Part shown: piece after piece, positions 23,560-38,886 of the stretch
Position numbering within the stretch: position 1 is the stretch's first letter
How the letters are laid out: each line of letters begins with the position of its first letter
Assembly (NCBI GenBank): GCA_034769895.1
Contig: CM068367.1
Location: 709,304,196 to 709,368,195, forward strand
Reading direction: 5' to 3'
Source: Magicicada septendecula
Taxonomy: Eukaryota; Arthropoda; Insecta; Hemiptera; Cicadidae
DNA: 64,000 nucleotides
Notes under the pieces: model-generated
The model's input: the letters and a program-made list of their open reading frames with translations, nothing else
Told to the model about the DNA's origin: nothing
The model's database searches: none
Program-made: the position numbers and the translations under genes

Positions 23560-26500
23560 AGTACTTAATTTTGATAATTAAAGTATCCTGATAAGAAGCT
23601 CATAATAATCCACTGTAGAAACGTAGATGAAATAACTCTAAATGAAGAGGCTAGGTTAACGAGGTGGGGGTAATTTTCTATTAATGAAAATTATAGTTGA
23701 AGGGGTAAGGGAGAATTTTTTATGTGTACTAAGTTATCGGCAACAAAGTATTAGTTCTTTGTTAAAATTCCTTCCCGGGCTGTTTAGCCGTAGTCCAATG
23801 TTTTCTGCAAACCCAGACATTTCGGCAGTGCCATCGACTGCCATCATCAGTGAAAATCGATTGCGAATACGTGAGGTGGTATAAACGTGATGTTAGTGAC
23901 CACAATACTGTCGTTAAGGCTGAAGCAATAAGTGGAAAGTAGTAGTTTCTATGGAAACATTTCATTTCATAAATGATTTTAAATATAAATCTTAGAACAT
24001 GGAAGTCATGTATAGTTCTCGAAGGGTAATTTTTATATATGGCAAACGATAACAGCCGCAAATTCAAACAGAATCAAATGATTATTTTCATACAGCTCTA
24101 AACTATAGAGTTCTCAAGACCTATTGTTTTTGGTAAAGATCGGTTAATGGAAAAGGGTAGTTTACCAGAACGTTTCATGTATTAAAAGGGCATTTTCTAT
24201 GGCAAACGATAACAGCCGCATATTCAAACAGAATCAAATGATTTTTTGCATACATACTTGGTTTGTAGAGTACTCAATACCTGTTGTTTTTGGTGAAGAT
24301 CGGTTAATGGAAAGGGGTAATTTACCAGCATCATTTTATGTCTTAAAAAGGCTATTTACTAATGCAAACGATAACAGCCGCATATTCAAACAGAATCAAA
24401 TAATTTTTTGCATACAGCCCTGAATTTTAGAGTTGTCAAGAAAAATTGTTTTTGGTGAAGATGGTTAAGGGAAAGGGATAGTTTACCTGCTACGTTTTTT
24501 ATCAAGGTTACTTTTTTTTGGCAAAAGGTAACAGCCGCAAATTCAAACACAATCAAATAGTAATATTTTGCATACAGCCCTGAAATGTAGAGTTCTCAAG
24601 ACCTATTGTTTTTTGTGAAGATCGGTTAAGGGAAAGGGGTAAATTCTTGGATTTCGTTGTCCATGACGTGTCCGTTACTTAACTAAACCTCTGATGAAGC
24701 CTTCTAAATGTGAAAGCCGGTTTAGGCTGTAAGGAAAACTTTACGTTTTTACTTATAAAACTGTTACTTTACGTTTATACTTATAATGTGTTCCGAGTCG
24801 TTAGGAAAGGGGTAGTTTACCTGCAAAATTTTATGTTTTAAGAAGGGTTATTTTTTCTATGACGAACGATAACTGCCGTAAATTCAAACAGAATCAACTA
24901 CACTTTTGCACATCTTTTTGTATTTTACAGAACTCAAGTTCTGTTGATTTTGTTGAAGAGAGGTTAAGGGGAAGGGGTAGTTTACCTGCAACGTTTTACA
25001 TTTTAACAAGGGTATTATTTATGGCAAACGATAACAGACGCAAATTCAAAATGAATCAAATAATTTTTTGCATACAGCCCTGAAATGAAGAGTTCTCAAG
25101 ACCTATTGTTTTTTGTGAAAATCGGATAAGGGAAAGGGGTAAATTCTTGGATTTCGTTGTCCATGACGTGTCCGTTACTTAACTAAACCTCTGATGAAGC
25201 CTTCTAAATGTGAAAGCCGGTTTAGGCTGTAAGGAAAACTTTACGTTTTTACTTATAAAACTGTTACTTTACGTTTATACTTATAATGTGTTCCGAGTCG
25301 TTAGAAAAGGGGTAGTTTACCTGCAAAATTTTATGTTTTAAGAAGGGTTATTTTTTCTATGACGAACGATAACTGCCGTAAATTCAAACAGAATCAACTA
25401 CACTTTTGCATATCTTTTTGTATTTTACAGAACTCAAGTTCTGTTGATTTTGTTGAAGAGAGGTTAAGGGAAAGGGGTAGTTTACTAGCAACATTTTATG
25501 TTTTAAGAAGGGTAATTTTTTTTTGACGAAAGATAACTGCCGTAAATTCAAAGAGAATCAAATAAATTTTTGCATACGTTCCTGAATTGTAGAGAACGCA
25601 ATTTTTCGTGAAGTTCGGTTAATGGAAAGGGGTAGTTTACCTGCAACATTTCATGTTGTCACAAGAGAAATGTTTCCATGACGAACGATAACTGCTGCAC
25701 ATTCAAACAGAATCAAATTTTTTTTTTGCATGCATCGCTGCATTGTAGAGGACTGAAGGTCTATTGATTTTGGTTAGAACATGGAAGTCATGTATAGTTC
25801 TCGAAGGGTAATTTTTATATATGGCAAACGATAACAGCCGCAAATTCAAACAGAATCAAATGATTATTTTCGTACAGCTCTAAACTATAGAGTTCTCAAG
25901 ACCTATTGTTTTGGTGAAGATCGGTTAATGGAAAAGAGTAGTTTACCAGAACGTTTCAAGTGTTAAAGGGCATTTTCTATGGCAAACGATAACAGCCGCA
26001 AATACAAACAGAATCAATGATTTTTTGCATACATACTTGATTTGTAGAGTACTCAAAACCTGTTGTTTTTGGTGAAGATCGGTTAAAGGACAGGGGTAAT
26101 TTACCAGCAACATTTTATGTTTTAAAAAGGCTATTTACTATGGTAAACGATAACAGCCGCATATTCAAACAGAATCAAATAATTTTTTGCATACAGCCCT
26201 GAATTGTAGAGTTGTCAAGAAAAATTGTTTTTGGTGAAGATGGTTAAGGGAAAGGGGTTGTTTACCTGCTACGTTTTTTTATCAAGGTTACTTTTTTTTG
26301 GCAAATGGTAACAGCCGCAAATTAAAACACAATCAAATAATAATATTTTGCATACAGCCCTGAAATGTAGAGTTCCCAAGACCTATTGTTTTTTGTGAAG
26401 ATCGGTTAAGGGAAAGGGGAAAAATTCTTGGATTTCGTTGTCCAAGACGTGTCCGTTACTTAACTAAACCTCTGATGAAGCCTTCTAAACGTGAAAGCCG

Positions 26501-28242
26501 GTTTAGGCTGTAAGGTAAAACTTTACGTTTTTACTTATAAAACTGTTACTTTACGTTTATACTTATAACGTGTTCCGAGTCGTTAGGAAAGGGGTAGTTT
26601 ACCTGCAAAATTTTATGTTTTAACAAGGGTAATTTTTTCTATGACGAACGATAACTGCCGTAAATTCAAACAGAATCAACTACACTTTTGCACATCTTTT
26701 TGTATTTTACAGAACTCAAGTTCTGTTGATTTTGTTGAAGAGAGGTTAAGGGGAAGGGGTAGTTTACCTGCAACGTTTTACATTTTAACAAGGGTATTAT
26801 TTATGGCAAACGATAACAGACGCAAATTCAAAACGAATCAAATAATTTTTTGCATACAGCCCTGAAATGAAGAGTTCTCAAGACCTATTGTTTTTTGTGA
26901 AAATCGGATAAGGGAAAGGGGTAAATTCTTGGATTTCGTTGTCCATGACGTGTCCGTTACTTAACTAAACCTCTGATGAAGCCTTCTAAAGGTGAAAGCC
27001 GGTTTAGGCTGTAAGGTAAAACTTTACGTTTTTACTTATATAAAACTTAGTGTTCCGAGGCGTTAGAAAATGGGTAGTTTACCTGCAAAATTTTACGGTT
27101 TAACAAGGGTAATTTTTGCTATGACGAACGATAACTGCCGTAAATTCAAACAGAATCAACCACACTTCTGCATATCTTTTTGTATTTTACAGAACTCAAG
27201 TTCTCTTGATTTTGATGAAGAGAGGTTAAGGGGAAGGGGTAGTTTACCTGCAACGTTTTATATTTTAACAAGGGTATTTTCTATGGCAAACGATAACAGA
27301 CGCAAATTCAAACTGAATCAAATAATTTTTTACATACAGCTCTGAATTGTAGAGTTCTCAAGACATATTGTTTTTGGTGAAGATCGGTTAAGGGAAAGGG
27401 GTAGTTTAACGACAACGTTTTATGTTTTAACAATGGTATTTTCTATGGCAAACGATAACAGACGCAAATTCAAACAGAATCAAACAATTTTTTGCATACA
27501 TCCCTGAATTGTAGTGTACTCAAAATCTATTGTTTTTGGATAAGATGGTTAAGGGAATGGGGTAGTTTACCTGCAACGTTTTTTTATCAAGGTTACTTTT
27601 TTTTGGCAAACGATAACAGCCGCAAATTCAAATAGGATCAAATAATGTTTTGAATACAGAACTGAAATGTAGTGTTCTCAAGATCTTTTGGTTTTGGTGA
27701 TGATCGCTTAAGGGAAAGGGGTAGTATACCGGCAACATTTTATGTTTTAACAAGGTTTAATTTTTTATATGACTAACGATAAATGCCGCAAATTCAAACA
27801 GAATCAACTACGTTTTTGCATACCTTTTTGAATTAAGGAGAACTCAAGGTCAGTTGATTTTGTTGAAGATCGGATAAGGGAAAGGGGTAGTTTACTAGCA
27901 ACATTTTATGTTTTAAGAAGGGTAATTTTTTTTTGACTAAAGATAACTGCCGTAAATTCAAAGAGAATCAAATAATTTTTTGCATATGTTCCTGAATTGT
28001 AGAGATCGCAATTTTTCGTGAAGTTCGGTTAATGGAAAGGGGCAGTTTACCTGCAACATTTTATGTTGTCACATGAGAAATGTTTTCATGACGAACGATA
28101 ACTGCTGCACATTCAAACAGAATCAAATTTTTTTTCATGCATCGCTGCAATGTAGATGACTGAAGGTCTATTGATTTTGGCGAAGATCGGTTTAGAGAAA
28201 GGGGTAGTTTACCTGTAACGTTTTATGTTTTAACAAGAGTAA
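23560..28242 (+). repeat. Higher-order unit 8, type E (4683 bp)
   Basis: S at 23560-24038, 22 monomers, V inserts at 24642-24803, 25142-25303 and 26423-26585 (long) and 26924-27065 (short). J at 25774-25820. Equal to type C plus 500 bp (two monomers and one V). S carries a private CAAACCCAGAC where other core copies have CAAAACCAGAC. Confidence 0.9.
25774..25820 (+). repeat. J junction, copy 4 (type E unit)
   Basis: Same break point, followed by the C-like series with TTTTCGTACAGCTC. Confidence 0.87.
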
Positions 28243-30643
28243 AGTACTTAATTTTGATAATTAAAGTATCCTGATAAGAAGCTCATAATAATCCACTGTA
28301 GAAACGTAGATGAAATAACTCTAAATGAAGAGGCTAGGTTAACGAGGTGGGGGTAATTTTCTATTAATGAAAATTATAGTTGAAGGGGTAAGGGAGAATT
28401 TTTTATGTGTACTAAGTTATCGGCAACAAAGTATTAGTTCTTTGTTAAAATTCCTTCCCGGGCTGTTTAGCCGTAGTCCAATGTTTTCTGCAAAACCAGA
28501 CATTTCGGCAGTGCCATCGACTGCCATCATCAGTGAAAATCGATTGCGAATACGTGAGGTGGTATAAACGTGATGTTAGTGACCACAATACTGTCGTTAA
28601 GGCTGAAGCAATAAGTGGAAAGTAGTAGTTTCTATGGAAACATTTCATTTCATAAATGATTTTAAATATAAATCTTAGAACATGGAAGTCATGTATAGTT
28701 CTCGAAGGGTAATTTTTATATATGGCAAACGATAACAGCCGCAAATTCAAACAGAATCAAATGATTATTTTCATACAGCTCTAAACTATAGAGTTCTCAA
28801 GACCTATTGTTTTTGGTAAAGATCGGTTAATGGAAAAGGGTAGTTTACCAGAACGTTTCATGTATTAAAAGGGCATTTTCTATGGCAAACGATAACAGCC
28901 GCATATTCAAACAGAATCAAATGATTTTTTGCATACATACTTGGTTTGTAGAGTACTCAATACCTGTTGTTTTTGGTGAAGATCGGTTAATGGAAAGGGG
29001 TAATTTACCAGCATCATTTTATGTCTTAAAAAGGCTATTTACTAATGCAAACGATAACAGCCGCATATTCAAACAGAATCAAATAATTTTTTGCATACAG
29101 CCCTGAATTTTAGAGTTGTCAAGAAAAATTGTTTTTGGTGAAGATGGTTAAGGGAAAGGGATAGTTTACCTGCTACGTTTTTTATCAAGGTTACTTTTTT
29201 TTGGCAAAAGGTAACAGCCGCAAATTCAAACACAATCAAATAGTAATATTTTGCATACAGCCCTGAAATGTAGAGTTCTCAAGACCTATTGTTTTTTGTG
29301 AAGATCGGTTAAGGGAAAGGGGTAAATTCTTGGATTTCGTTGTCCATGACGTGTCCGTTACTTAACTAAACCTCTGATGAAGCCTTCTAAAGGTGAAAGC
29401 CGGTTTAGGCTGTAAGGTAAAACTTTACGTTTTTACTTTTATAAAACTTAGTGTTCCGAGGCGTTAGAAAATGGGTAGTTTACCTGCAAAATTTTACGGT
29501 TTAACAAGGGTAATTTTTTCTATGACGAACGATAACTGCCGTAAATTCAAACAGAATCAACCACACTTCTGCATATCTTTTTGTATTTTACAGAACTCAA
29601 GTTCTCTTGATTTTGATGAAGAGAGGTTAAGGGGAAGGGGTAGTTTACCTGCAACGTTTTATATTTTAACAAGGGTATTTTCTATGGCAAACGATAACAG
29701 ACGCAAATTCAAACTGAATCAAATAATTTTTTACATACAGCTCTGAATTGTAGAGTTCTCAAGACATATTGTTTTTGGTGAAGATCGGTTAAGGGAAAGG
29801 GGTAGTTTAACGACAACGTTTTATGTTTTAACAATGGTATTTTCTATGGCAAACGATAACAGACGCAAATTCAAACAGAATCAAACAATTTTTTGCATAC
29901 ATCCCTGAATTGTAGTGTACTCAAAATCTATTGTTTTTGGATAAGATGGTTAAGGGAATGGGGTAGTTTACCTGCAACGTTTTTTTATCAAGGTTACTTT
30001 TTTTTGGCAAACGATAACAGCCGCAAATTCAAATAGGATCAAATAATGTTTTGAATACAGAACTGAAATGTAGTGTTCTCAAGATCTTTTGGTTTTGGTG
30101 ATGATCGCTTAAGGGAAAGGGGTAGTATACCGGCAACATTTTATGTTTTAACAAGGTTTAATTTTTTATATGACTAACGATAAATGCCGCAAATTCAAAC
30201 AGAATCAACTACGTTTTTGCATACCTTTTTGAATTAAGGAGAACTCAAGGTCAGTTGATTTTGTTGAAGATCGGATAAGGGAAAGGGGTAGTTTACTTGC
30301 AACATTTTATGTTTTAAGAAGGGTAATTTTTTTTTGACTAAAGATAACTGCCGTAAATTCAAAGAGAATCAAATAATTTTTTGCATATGTTCCTGAATTG
30401 TAGAGATCGCAATTTTTCGTGAAGTTCGGTTAATGGAAAGGGGCAGTTTACCTGCAACATTTTATGTTGTCACATGAGAAATGTTTTCATGACGAACGAT
30501 AACTGCTGCACATTCAAACAGAATCAAATTTTTTTTCATGCATCGCTGCAATGTAGATGACTGAAGGTCTATTGATTTTGGCGAAGATCGGTTTAGAGAA
30601 AGGGGTAGTTTACCTGTAACGTTTTATGTTTTAACAAGAGTAA
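28243..30643 (+). repeat. Higher-order unit 9, type A (2401 bp)
   Basis: S at 28243-28721; one short V at 29325-29466. With unit 10 it forms a 5.3-kb A-B pair that is repeated by units 11-12. Confidence 0.93.
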
Positions 30644-33564
30644 AGTACTTAATTTTGATAATTAAAGTATCCTGATAAGAAGCTCATAATAATCCACTGT
30701 AGAAACGTAGATGAAATAACTCTAAATGAAGAGGCTAGGTTAACGAGGTGGGGGTAATTTTCTATTAATGAAAATTATAGTTGAAGGGGTAAGGGAGAAT
30801 TTTTTATGTGTACTAAGTTATCGGCAACAAAGTATTAGTTCTTTGTTAAAATTCCTTCCCGGGCTGTTTAGCCGTAGTCCAATGTTTTCTGCAAAACCAG
30901 ACATTTCGGCAGTGCCATCGACTGCCATCATCAGTGAAAATCGATTGCGAATACGTGAGGTGGTATAAACGTGATGTTAGTGACCACAATACTGTCGTTA
31001 AGGCTGAAGCAATAAGTGGAAAGTAGTAGTTTCTATGGAAACATTTCATTTCATAAATGATTTTAAATATAAATCTTAGAACATGGAAGTCATGTATAGT
31101 TCTCGAAGGGTAATTTTTATATATGGCAAACGATAACAGCCGCAAATTCAAACAGAATCAAATGATTATTTTCATACAGCTCTAAACTATAGAGTTCTCA
31201 AGACCTATTGTTTTTGGTAAAGATCGGTTAATGGAAAAGGGTAGTTTACCAGAACGTTTCATGTATTAAAAGGGCATTTTCTATGGCAAACGATAACAGC
31301 CGCATATTCAAACAGAATCAAATGATTTTTTGCATACATACTTGGTTTGTAGAGTACTCAATACCTGTTGTTTTTGGTGAAGATCGGTTAATGGAAAGGG
31401 GTAATTTACCAGCATCATTTTATGTCTTAAAAAGGCTATTTACTAATGCAAACGATAACAGCCGCATATTCAAACAGAATCAAATAATTTTTTGCATACA
31501 GCCCTGAATTTTAGAGTTGTCAAGAAAAATTGTTTTTGGTGAAGATGGTTAAGGGAAAGGGATAGTTTACCTGCTACGTTTTTTATCAAGGTTACTTTTT
31601 TTTGGCAAAAGGTAACAGCCGCAAATTCAAACACAATCAAATAGTAATATTTTGCATACAGCCCTGAAATGTAGAGTTCTCAAGACCTATTGTTTTTTGT
31701 GAAGATCGGTTAAGGGAAAGGGGTAAATTCTTGGATTTCGTTGTCCATGACGTGTCCGTTACTTAACTAAACCTCTGATGAAGCCTTCTAAATGTGAAAG
31801 CCGGTTTAGGCTGTAAGGAAAACTTTACGTTTTTACTTATAAAACTGTTACTTTACGTTTATACTTATAATGTGTTCCGAGTCGTTAGGAAAGGGGTAGT
31901 TTACCTGCAAAATTTTATGTTTTAAGAAGGGTTATTTTTTCTATGACGAACGATAACTGCCGTAAATTCAAACAGAATCAACTACACTTTTGCACATCTT
32001 TTTGTATTTTACAGAACTCAAGTTCTGTTGATTTTGTTGAAGAGAGGTTAAGGGGAAGGGGTAGTTTACCTGCAACGTTTTACATTTTAACAAGGGTATT
32101 ATTTATGGCAAACGATAACAGACGCAAATTCAAAATGAATCAAATAATTTTTTGCATACAGCCCTGAAATGAAGAGTTCTCAAGACCTATTGTTTTTTGT
32201 GAAAATCGGATAAGGGAAAGGGGTAAATTCTTGGATTTCGTTGTCCATGACGTGTCCGTTACTTAACTAAACCTCTGATGAAGCCTTCTAAATGTGAAAG
32301 CCGGTTTAGGCTGTAAGGAAAACTTTACGTTTTTACTTATAAAACTGTTACTTTACGTTTATACTTATAATGTGTTCCGAGGCGTTAGAAAATGGGTAGT
32401 TTACCTGCAAAATTTTACGGTTTAACAAGGGTAATTTTTTCTATGACGAACGATAACTGCCGTAAATTCAAACAGAATCAACCACACTTCTGCATATCTT
32501 TTTGTATTTTACAGAACTCAAGTTCTCTTGATTTTGATGAAGAGAGGTTAAGGGGAAGGGGTAGTTTACCTGCAACGTTTTATATTTTAACAAGGGTATT
32601 TTCTATGGCAAACGATAACAGACGCAAATTCAAACTGAATCAAATAATTTTTTACATACAGCTCTGAATTGTAGAGTTCTCAAGACATATTGTTTTTGGT
32701 GAAGATCGGTTAAGGGAAAGGGGTAGTTTAACGACAACGTTTTATGTTTTAACAATGGTATTTTCTATGGCAAACGATAACAGACGCAAATTCAAACAGA
32801 ATCAAACAATTTTTTGCATACATCCCTGAATTGTAGTGTACTCAAAATCTATTGTTTTTGGATAAGATGGTTAAGGGAATGGGGTAGTTTACCTGCAACG
32901 TTTTTTTATCAAGGTTACTTTTTTTTGGCAAACGATAACAGCCGCAAATTCAAATAGGATCAAATAATGTTTTGAATACAGAACTGAAATGTAGTGTTCT
33001 CAAGATCTTTTGGTTTTGGTGATGATCGCTTAAGGGAAAGGGGTAGTATACCGGCAACATTTTATGTTTTAACAAGGTTTAATTTTTTATATGACTAACG
33101 ATAAATGCCGCAAATTCAAACAGAATCAACTACGTTTTTGCATACCTTTTTGAATTAAGGAGAACTCAAGGTCAGTTGATTTTGTTGAAGATCGGATAAG
33201 GGAAAGGGGTAGTTTACTTGCAACATTTTATGTTTTAAGAAGGGTAATTTTTTTTTGACTAAAGATAACTGCCGTAAATTCAAAGAGAATCAAATAATTT
33301 TTTGCATATGTTCCTGAATTGTAGAGATCGCAATTTTTCGTGAAGTTCGGTTAATGGAAAGGGGCAGTTTACCTGCAACATTTTATGTTGTCACATGAGA
33401 AATGTTTTCATGACGAACGATAACTGCTGCACATTCAAACAGAATCAAATTTTTTTTCATGCATCGCTGCAATGTAGATGACTGAAGGTCTATTGATTTT
33501 GGCGAAGATCGGTTTAGGGAAAGGGGTAGTTTACCTGTAACGTTTTATGTTTTAACAAGAGTAA
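30644..33564 (+). repeat. Higher-order unit 10, type B (2921 bp)
   Basis: S at 30644-31122; long V inserts at 31726-31887 and 32226-32387. Near its right end it has GGTTTAGGGAAAGG where other core copies have GGTTTAGAGAAAGG. Confidence 0.93.
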
Positions 33565-35965
33565 AGTACTTAATTTTGATAATTAAAGTATCCTGATAAG
33601 AAGCTCATAATAATCCACTGTAGAAACGTAGATGAAATAACTCTAAATGAAGAGGCTAGGTTAACGAGGTGGGGGTAATTTTCTATTAATGAAAATTATA
33701 GTTGAAGGGGTAAGGGAGAATTTTTTATGTGTACTAAGTTATCGGCAACAAAGTATTAGTTCTTTGTTAAAATTCCTTCCCGGGCTGTTTAGCCGTAGTC
33801 CAATGTTTTCTGCAAAACCAGACATTTCGGCAGTGCCATCGACTGCCATCATCAGTGAAAATCGATTGCGAATACGTGAGGTGGTATAAACGTGATGTTA
33901 GTGACCACAATACTGTCGTTAAGGCTGAAGCAATAAGTGGAAAGTAGTAGTTTCTATGGAAACATTTCATTTCATAAATGATTTTAAATATAAATCTTAG
34001 AACATGGAAGTCATGTATAGTTCTCGAAGGGTAATTTTTATATATGGCAAACGATAACAGCCGCAAATTCAAACAGAATCAAATGATTATTTTCATACAG
34101 CTCTAAACTATAGAGTTCTCAAGACCTATTGTTTTTGGTAAAGATCGGTTAATGGAAAAGGGTAGTTTACCAGAACGTTTCATGTATTAAAAGGGCATTT
34201 TCTATGGCAAACGATAACAGCCGCATATTCAAACAGAATCAAATGATTTTTTGCATACATACTTGGTTTGTAGAGTACTCAATACCTGTTGTTTTTGGTG
34301 AAGATCGGTTAATGGAAAGGGGTAATTTACCAGCATCATTTTATGTCTTAAAAAGGCTATTTACTAATGCAAACGATAACAGCCGCATATTCAAACAGAA
34401 TCAAATAATTTTTTGCATACAGCCCTGAATTTTAGAGTTGTCAAGAAAAATTGTTTTTGGTGAAGATGGTTAAGGGAAAGGGATAGTTTACCTGCTACGT
34501 TTTTTATCAAGGTTACTTTTTTTTGGCAAAAGGTAACAGCCGCAAATTCAAACACAATCAAATAGTAATATTTTGCATACAGCCCTGAAATGTAGAGTTC
34601 TCAAGACCTATTGTTTTTTGTGAAGATCGGTTAAGGGAAAGGGGTAAATTCTTGGATTTCGTTGTCCATGACGTGTCCGTTACTTAACTAAACCTCTGAT
34701 GAAGCCTTCTAAAGGTGAAAGCCGGTTTAGGCTGTAAGGTAAAACTTTACGTTTTTACTTTTATAAAACTTAGTGTTCCGAGGCGTTAGAAAATGGGTAG
34801 TTTACCTGCAAAATTTTACGGTTTAACAAGGGTAATTTTTTCTATGACGAACGATAACTGCCGTAAATTCAAACAGAATCAACCACACTTCTGCATATCT
34901 TTTTGTATTTTACAGAACTCAAGTTCTCTTGATTTTGATGAAGAGAGGTTAAGGGGAAGGGGTAGTTTACCTGCAACGTTTTATATTTTAACAAGGGTAT
35001 TTTCTATGGCAAACGATAACAGACGCAAATTCAAACTGAATCAAATAATTTTTTACATACAGCTCTGAATTGTAGAGTTCTCAAGACATATTGTTTTTGG
35101 TGAAGATCGGTTAAGGGAAAGGGGTAGTTTAACGACAACGTTTTATGTTTTAACAATGGTATTTTCTATGGCAAACGATAACAGACGCAAATTCAAACAG
35201 AATCAAACAATTTTTTGCATACATCCCTGAATTGTAGTGTACTCAAAATCTATTGTTTTTGGATAAGATGGTTAAGGGAATGGGGTAGTTTACCTGCAAC
35301 GTTTTTTTATCAAGGTTACTTTTTTTTGGCAAACGATAACAGCCGCAAATTCAAATAGGATCAAATAATGTTTTGAATACAGAACTGAAATGTAGTGTTC
35401 TCAAGATCTTTTGGTTTTGGTGATGATCGCTTAAGGGAAAGGGGTAGTATACCGGCAACATTTTATGTTTTAACAAGGTTTAATTTTTTATATGACTAAC
35501 GATAAATGCCGCAAATTCAAACAGAATCAACTACGTTTTTGCATACCTTTTTGAATTAAGGAGAACTCAAGGTCAGTTGATTTTGTTGAAGATCGGATAA
35601 GGGAAAGGGGTAGTTTACTTGCAACATTTTATGTTTTAAGAAGGGTAATTTTTTTTTGACTAAAGATAACTGCCGTAAATTCAAAGAGAATCAAATAATT
35701 TTTTGCATATGTTCCTGAATTGTAGAGATCGCAATTTTTCGTGAAGTTCGGTTAATGGAAAGGGGCAGTTTACCTGCAACATTTTATGTTGTCACATGAG
35801 AAATGTTTTCATGACGAACGATAACTGCTGCACATTCAAACAGAATCAAATTTTTTTTCATGCATCGCTGCAATGTAGATGACTGAAGGTCTATTGATTT
35901 TGGCGAAGATCGGTTTAGAGAAAGGGGTAGTTTACCTGTAACGTTTTATGTTTTAACAAGAGTAA
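33565..35965 (+). repeat. Higher-order unit 11, type A (2401 bp)
   Basis: S at 33565-34043; one short V at 34647-34788. Second copy of the A half of the A-B pair. Confidence 0.93.
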
Positions 35966-38886
35966 AGTACTTAATTTTGATAATTAAAGTATCCTGATAA
36001 GAAGCTCATAATAATCCACTGTAGAAACGTAGATGAAATAACTCTAAATGAAGAGGCTAGGTTAACGAGGTGGGGGTAATTTTCTATTAATGAAAATTAT
36101 AGTTGAAGGGGTAAGGGAGAATTTTTTATGTGTACTAAGTTATCGGCAACAAAGTATTAGTTCTTTGTTAAAATTCCTTCCCGGGCTGTTTAGCCGTAGT
36201 CCAATGTTTTCTGCAAAACCAGACATTTCGGCAGTGCCATCGACTGCCATCATCAGTGAAAATCGATTGCGAATACGTGAGGTGGTATAAACGTGATGTT
36301 AGTGACCACAATACTGTCGTTAAGGCTGAAGCAATAAGTGGAAAGTAGTAGTTTCTATGGAAACATTTCATTTCATAAATGATTTTAAATATAAATCTTA
36401 GAACATGGAAGTCATGTATAGTTCTCGAAGGGTAATTTTTATATATGGCAAACGATAACAGCCGCAAATTCAAACAGAATCAAATGATTATTTTCATACA
36501 GCTCTAAACTATAGAGTTCTCAAGACCTATTGTTTTTGGTAAAGATCGGTTAATGGAAAAGGGTAGTTTACCAGAACGTTTCATGTATTAAAAGGGCATT
36601 TTCTATGGCAAACGATAACAGCCGCATATTCAAACAGAATCAAATGATTTTTTGCATACATACTTGGTTTGTAGAGTACTCAATACCTGTTGTTTTTGGT
36701 GAAGATCGGTTAATGGAAAGGGGTAATTTACCAGCATCATTTTATGTCTTAAAAAGGCTATTTACTAATGCAAACGATAACAGCCGCATATTCAAACAGA
36801 ATCAAATAATTTTTTGCATACAGCCCTGAATTTTAGAGTTGTCAAGAAAAATTGTTTTTGGTGAAGATGGTTAAGGGAAAGGGATAGTTTACCTGCTACG
36901 TTTTTTATCAAGGTTACTTTTTTTTGGCAAAAGGTAACAGCCGCAAATTCAAACACAATCAAATAGTAATATTTTGCATACAGCCCTGAAATGTAGAGTT
37001 CTCAAGACCTATTGTTTTTTGTGAAGATCGGTTAAGGGAAAGGGGTAAATTCTTGGATTTCGTTGTCCATGACGTGTCCGTTACTTAACTAAACCTCTGA
37101 TGAAGCCTTCTAAATGTGAAAGCCGGTTTAGGCTGTAAGGAAAACTTTACGTTTTTACTTATAAAACTGTTACTTTACGTTTATACTTATAATGTGTTCC
37201 GAGTCGTTAGGAAAGGGGTAGTTTACCTGCAAAATTTTATGTTTTAAGAAGGGTTATTTTTTCTATGACGAACGATAACTGCCGTAAATTCAAACAGAAT
37301 CAACTACACTTTTGCACATCTTTTTGTATTTTACAGAACTCAAGTTCTGTTGATTTTGTTGAAGAGAGGTTAAGGGGAAGGGGTAGTTTACCTGCAACGT
37401 TTTACATTTTAACAAGGGTATTATTTATGGCAAACGATAACAGACGCAAATTCAAAATGAATCAAATAATTTTTTGCATACAGCCCTGAAATGAAGAGTT
37501 CTCAAGACCTATTGTTTTTTGTGAAAATCGGATAAGGGAAAGGGGTAAATTCTTGGATTTCGTTGTCCATGACGTGTCCGTTACTTAACTAAACCTCTGA
37601 TGAAGCCTTCTAAATGTGAAAGCCGGTTTAGGCTGTAAGGAAAACTTTACGTTTTTACTTATAAAACTGTTACTTTACGTTTATACTTATAATGTGTTCC
37701 GAGGCGTTAGAAAATGGGTAGTTTACCTGCAAAATTTTACGGTTTAACAAGGGTAATTTTTTCTATGACGAACGATAACTGCCGTAAATTCAAACAGAAT
37801 CAACCACACTTCTGCATATCTTTTTGTATTTTACAGAACTCAAGTTCTCTTGATTTTGATGAAGAGAGGTTAAGGGGAAGGGGTAGTTTACCTGCAACGT
37901 TTTATATTTTAACAAGGGTATTTTCTATGGCAAACGATAACAGACGCAAATTCAAACTGAATCAAATAATTTTTTACATACAGCTCTGAATTGTAGAGTT
38001 CTCAAGACATATTGTTTTTGGTGAAGATCGGTTAAGGGAAAGGGGTAGTTTAACGACAACGTTTTATGTTTTAACAATGGTATTTTCTATGGCAAACGAT
38101 AACAGACGCAAATTCAAACAGAATCAAACAATTTTTTGCATACATCCCTGAATTGTAGTGTACTCAAAATCTATTGTTTTTGGATAAGATGGTTAAGGGA
38201 ATGGGGTAGTTTACCTGCAACGTTTTTTTATCAAGGTTACTTTTTTTTGGCAAACGATAACAGCCGCAAATTCAAATAGGATCAAATAATGTTTTGAATA
38301 CAGAACTGAAATGTAGTGTTCTCAAGATCTTTTGGTTTTGGTGATGATCGCTTAAGGGAAAGGGGTAGTATACCGGCAACATTTTATGTTTTAACAAGGT
38401 TTAATTTTTTATATGACTAACGATAAATGCCGCAAATTCAAACAGAATCAACTACGTTTTTGCATACCTTTTTGAATTAAGGAGAACTCAAGGTCAGTTG
38501 ATTTTGTTGAAGATCGGATAAGGGAAAGGGGTAGTTTACTTGCAACATTTTATGTTTTAAGAAGGGTAATTTTTTTTTGACTAAAGATAACTGCCGTAAA
38601 TTCAAAGAGAATCAAATAATTTTTTGCATATGTTCCTGAATTGTAGAGATCGCAATTTTTCGTGAAGTTCGGTTAATGGAAAGGGGCAGTTTACCTGCAA
38701 CATTTTATGTTGTCACATGAGAAATGTTTTCATGACGAACGATAACTGCTGCACATTCAAACAGAATCAAATTTTTTTTCATGCATCGCTGCAATGTAGA
38801 TGACTGAAGGTCTATTGATTTTGGCGAAGATCGGTTTAGAGAAAGGGGTAGTTTACCTGTAACGTTTTATGTTTTAACAAGAGTAA
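35966..38886 (+). repeat. Higher-order unit 12, type B (2921 bp)
   Basis: S at 35966-36444; long V inserts at 37048-37209 and 37548-37709. Last complete unit of the homogenised core. Confidence 0.93.
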
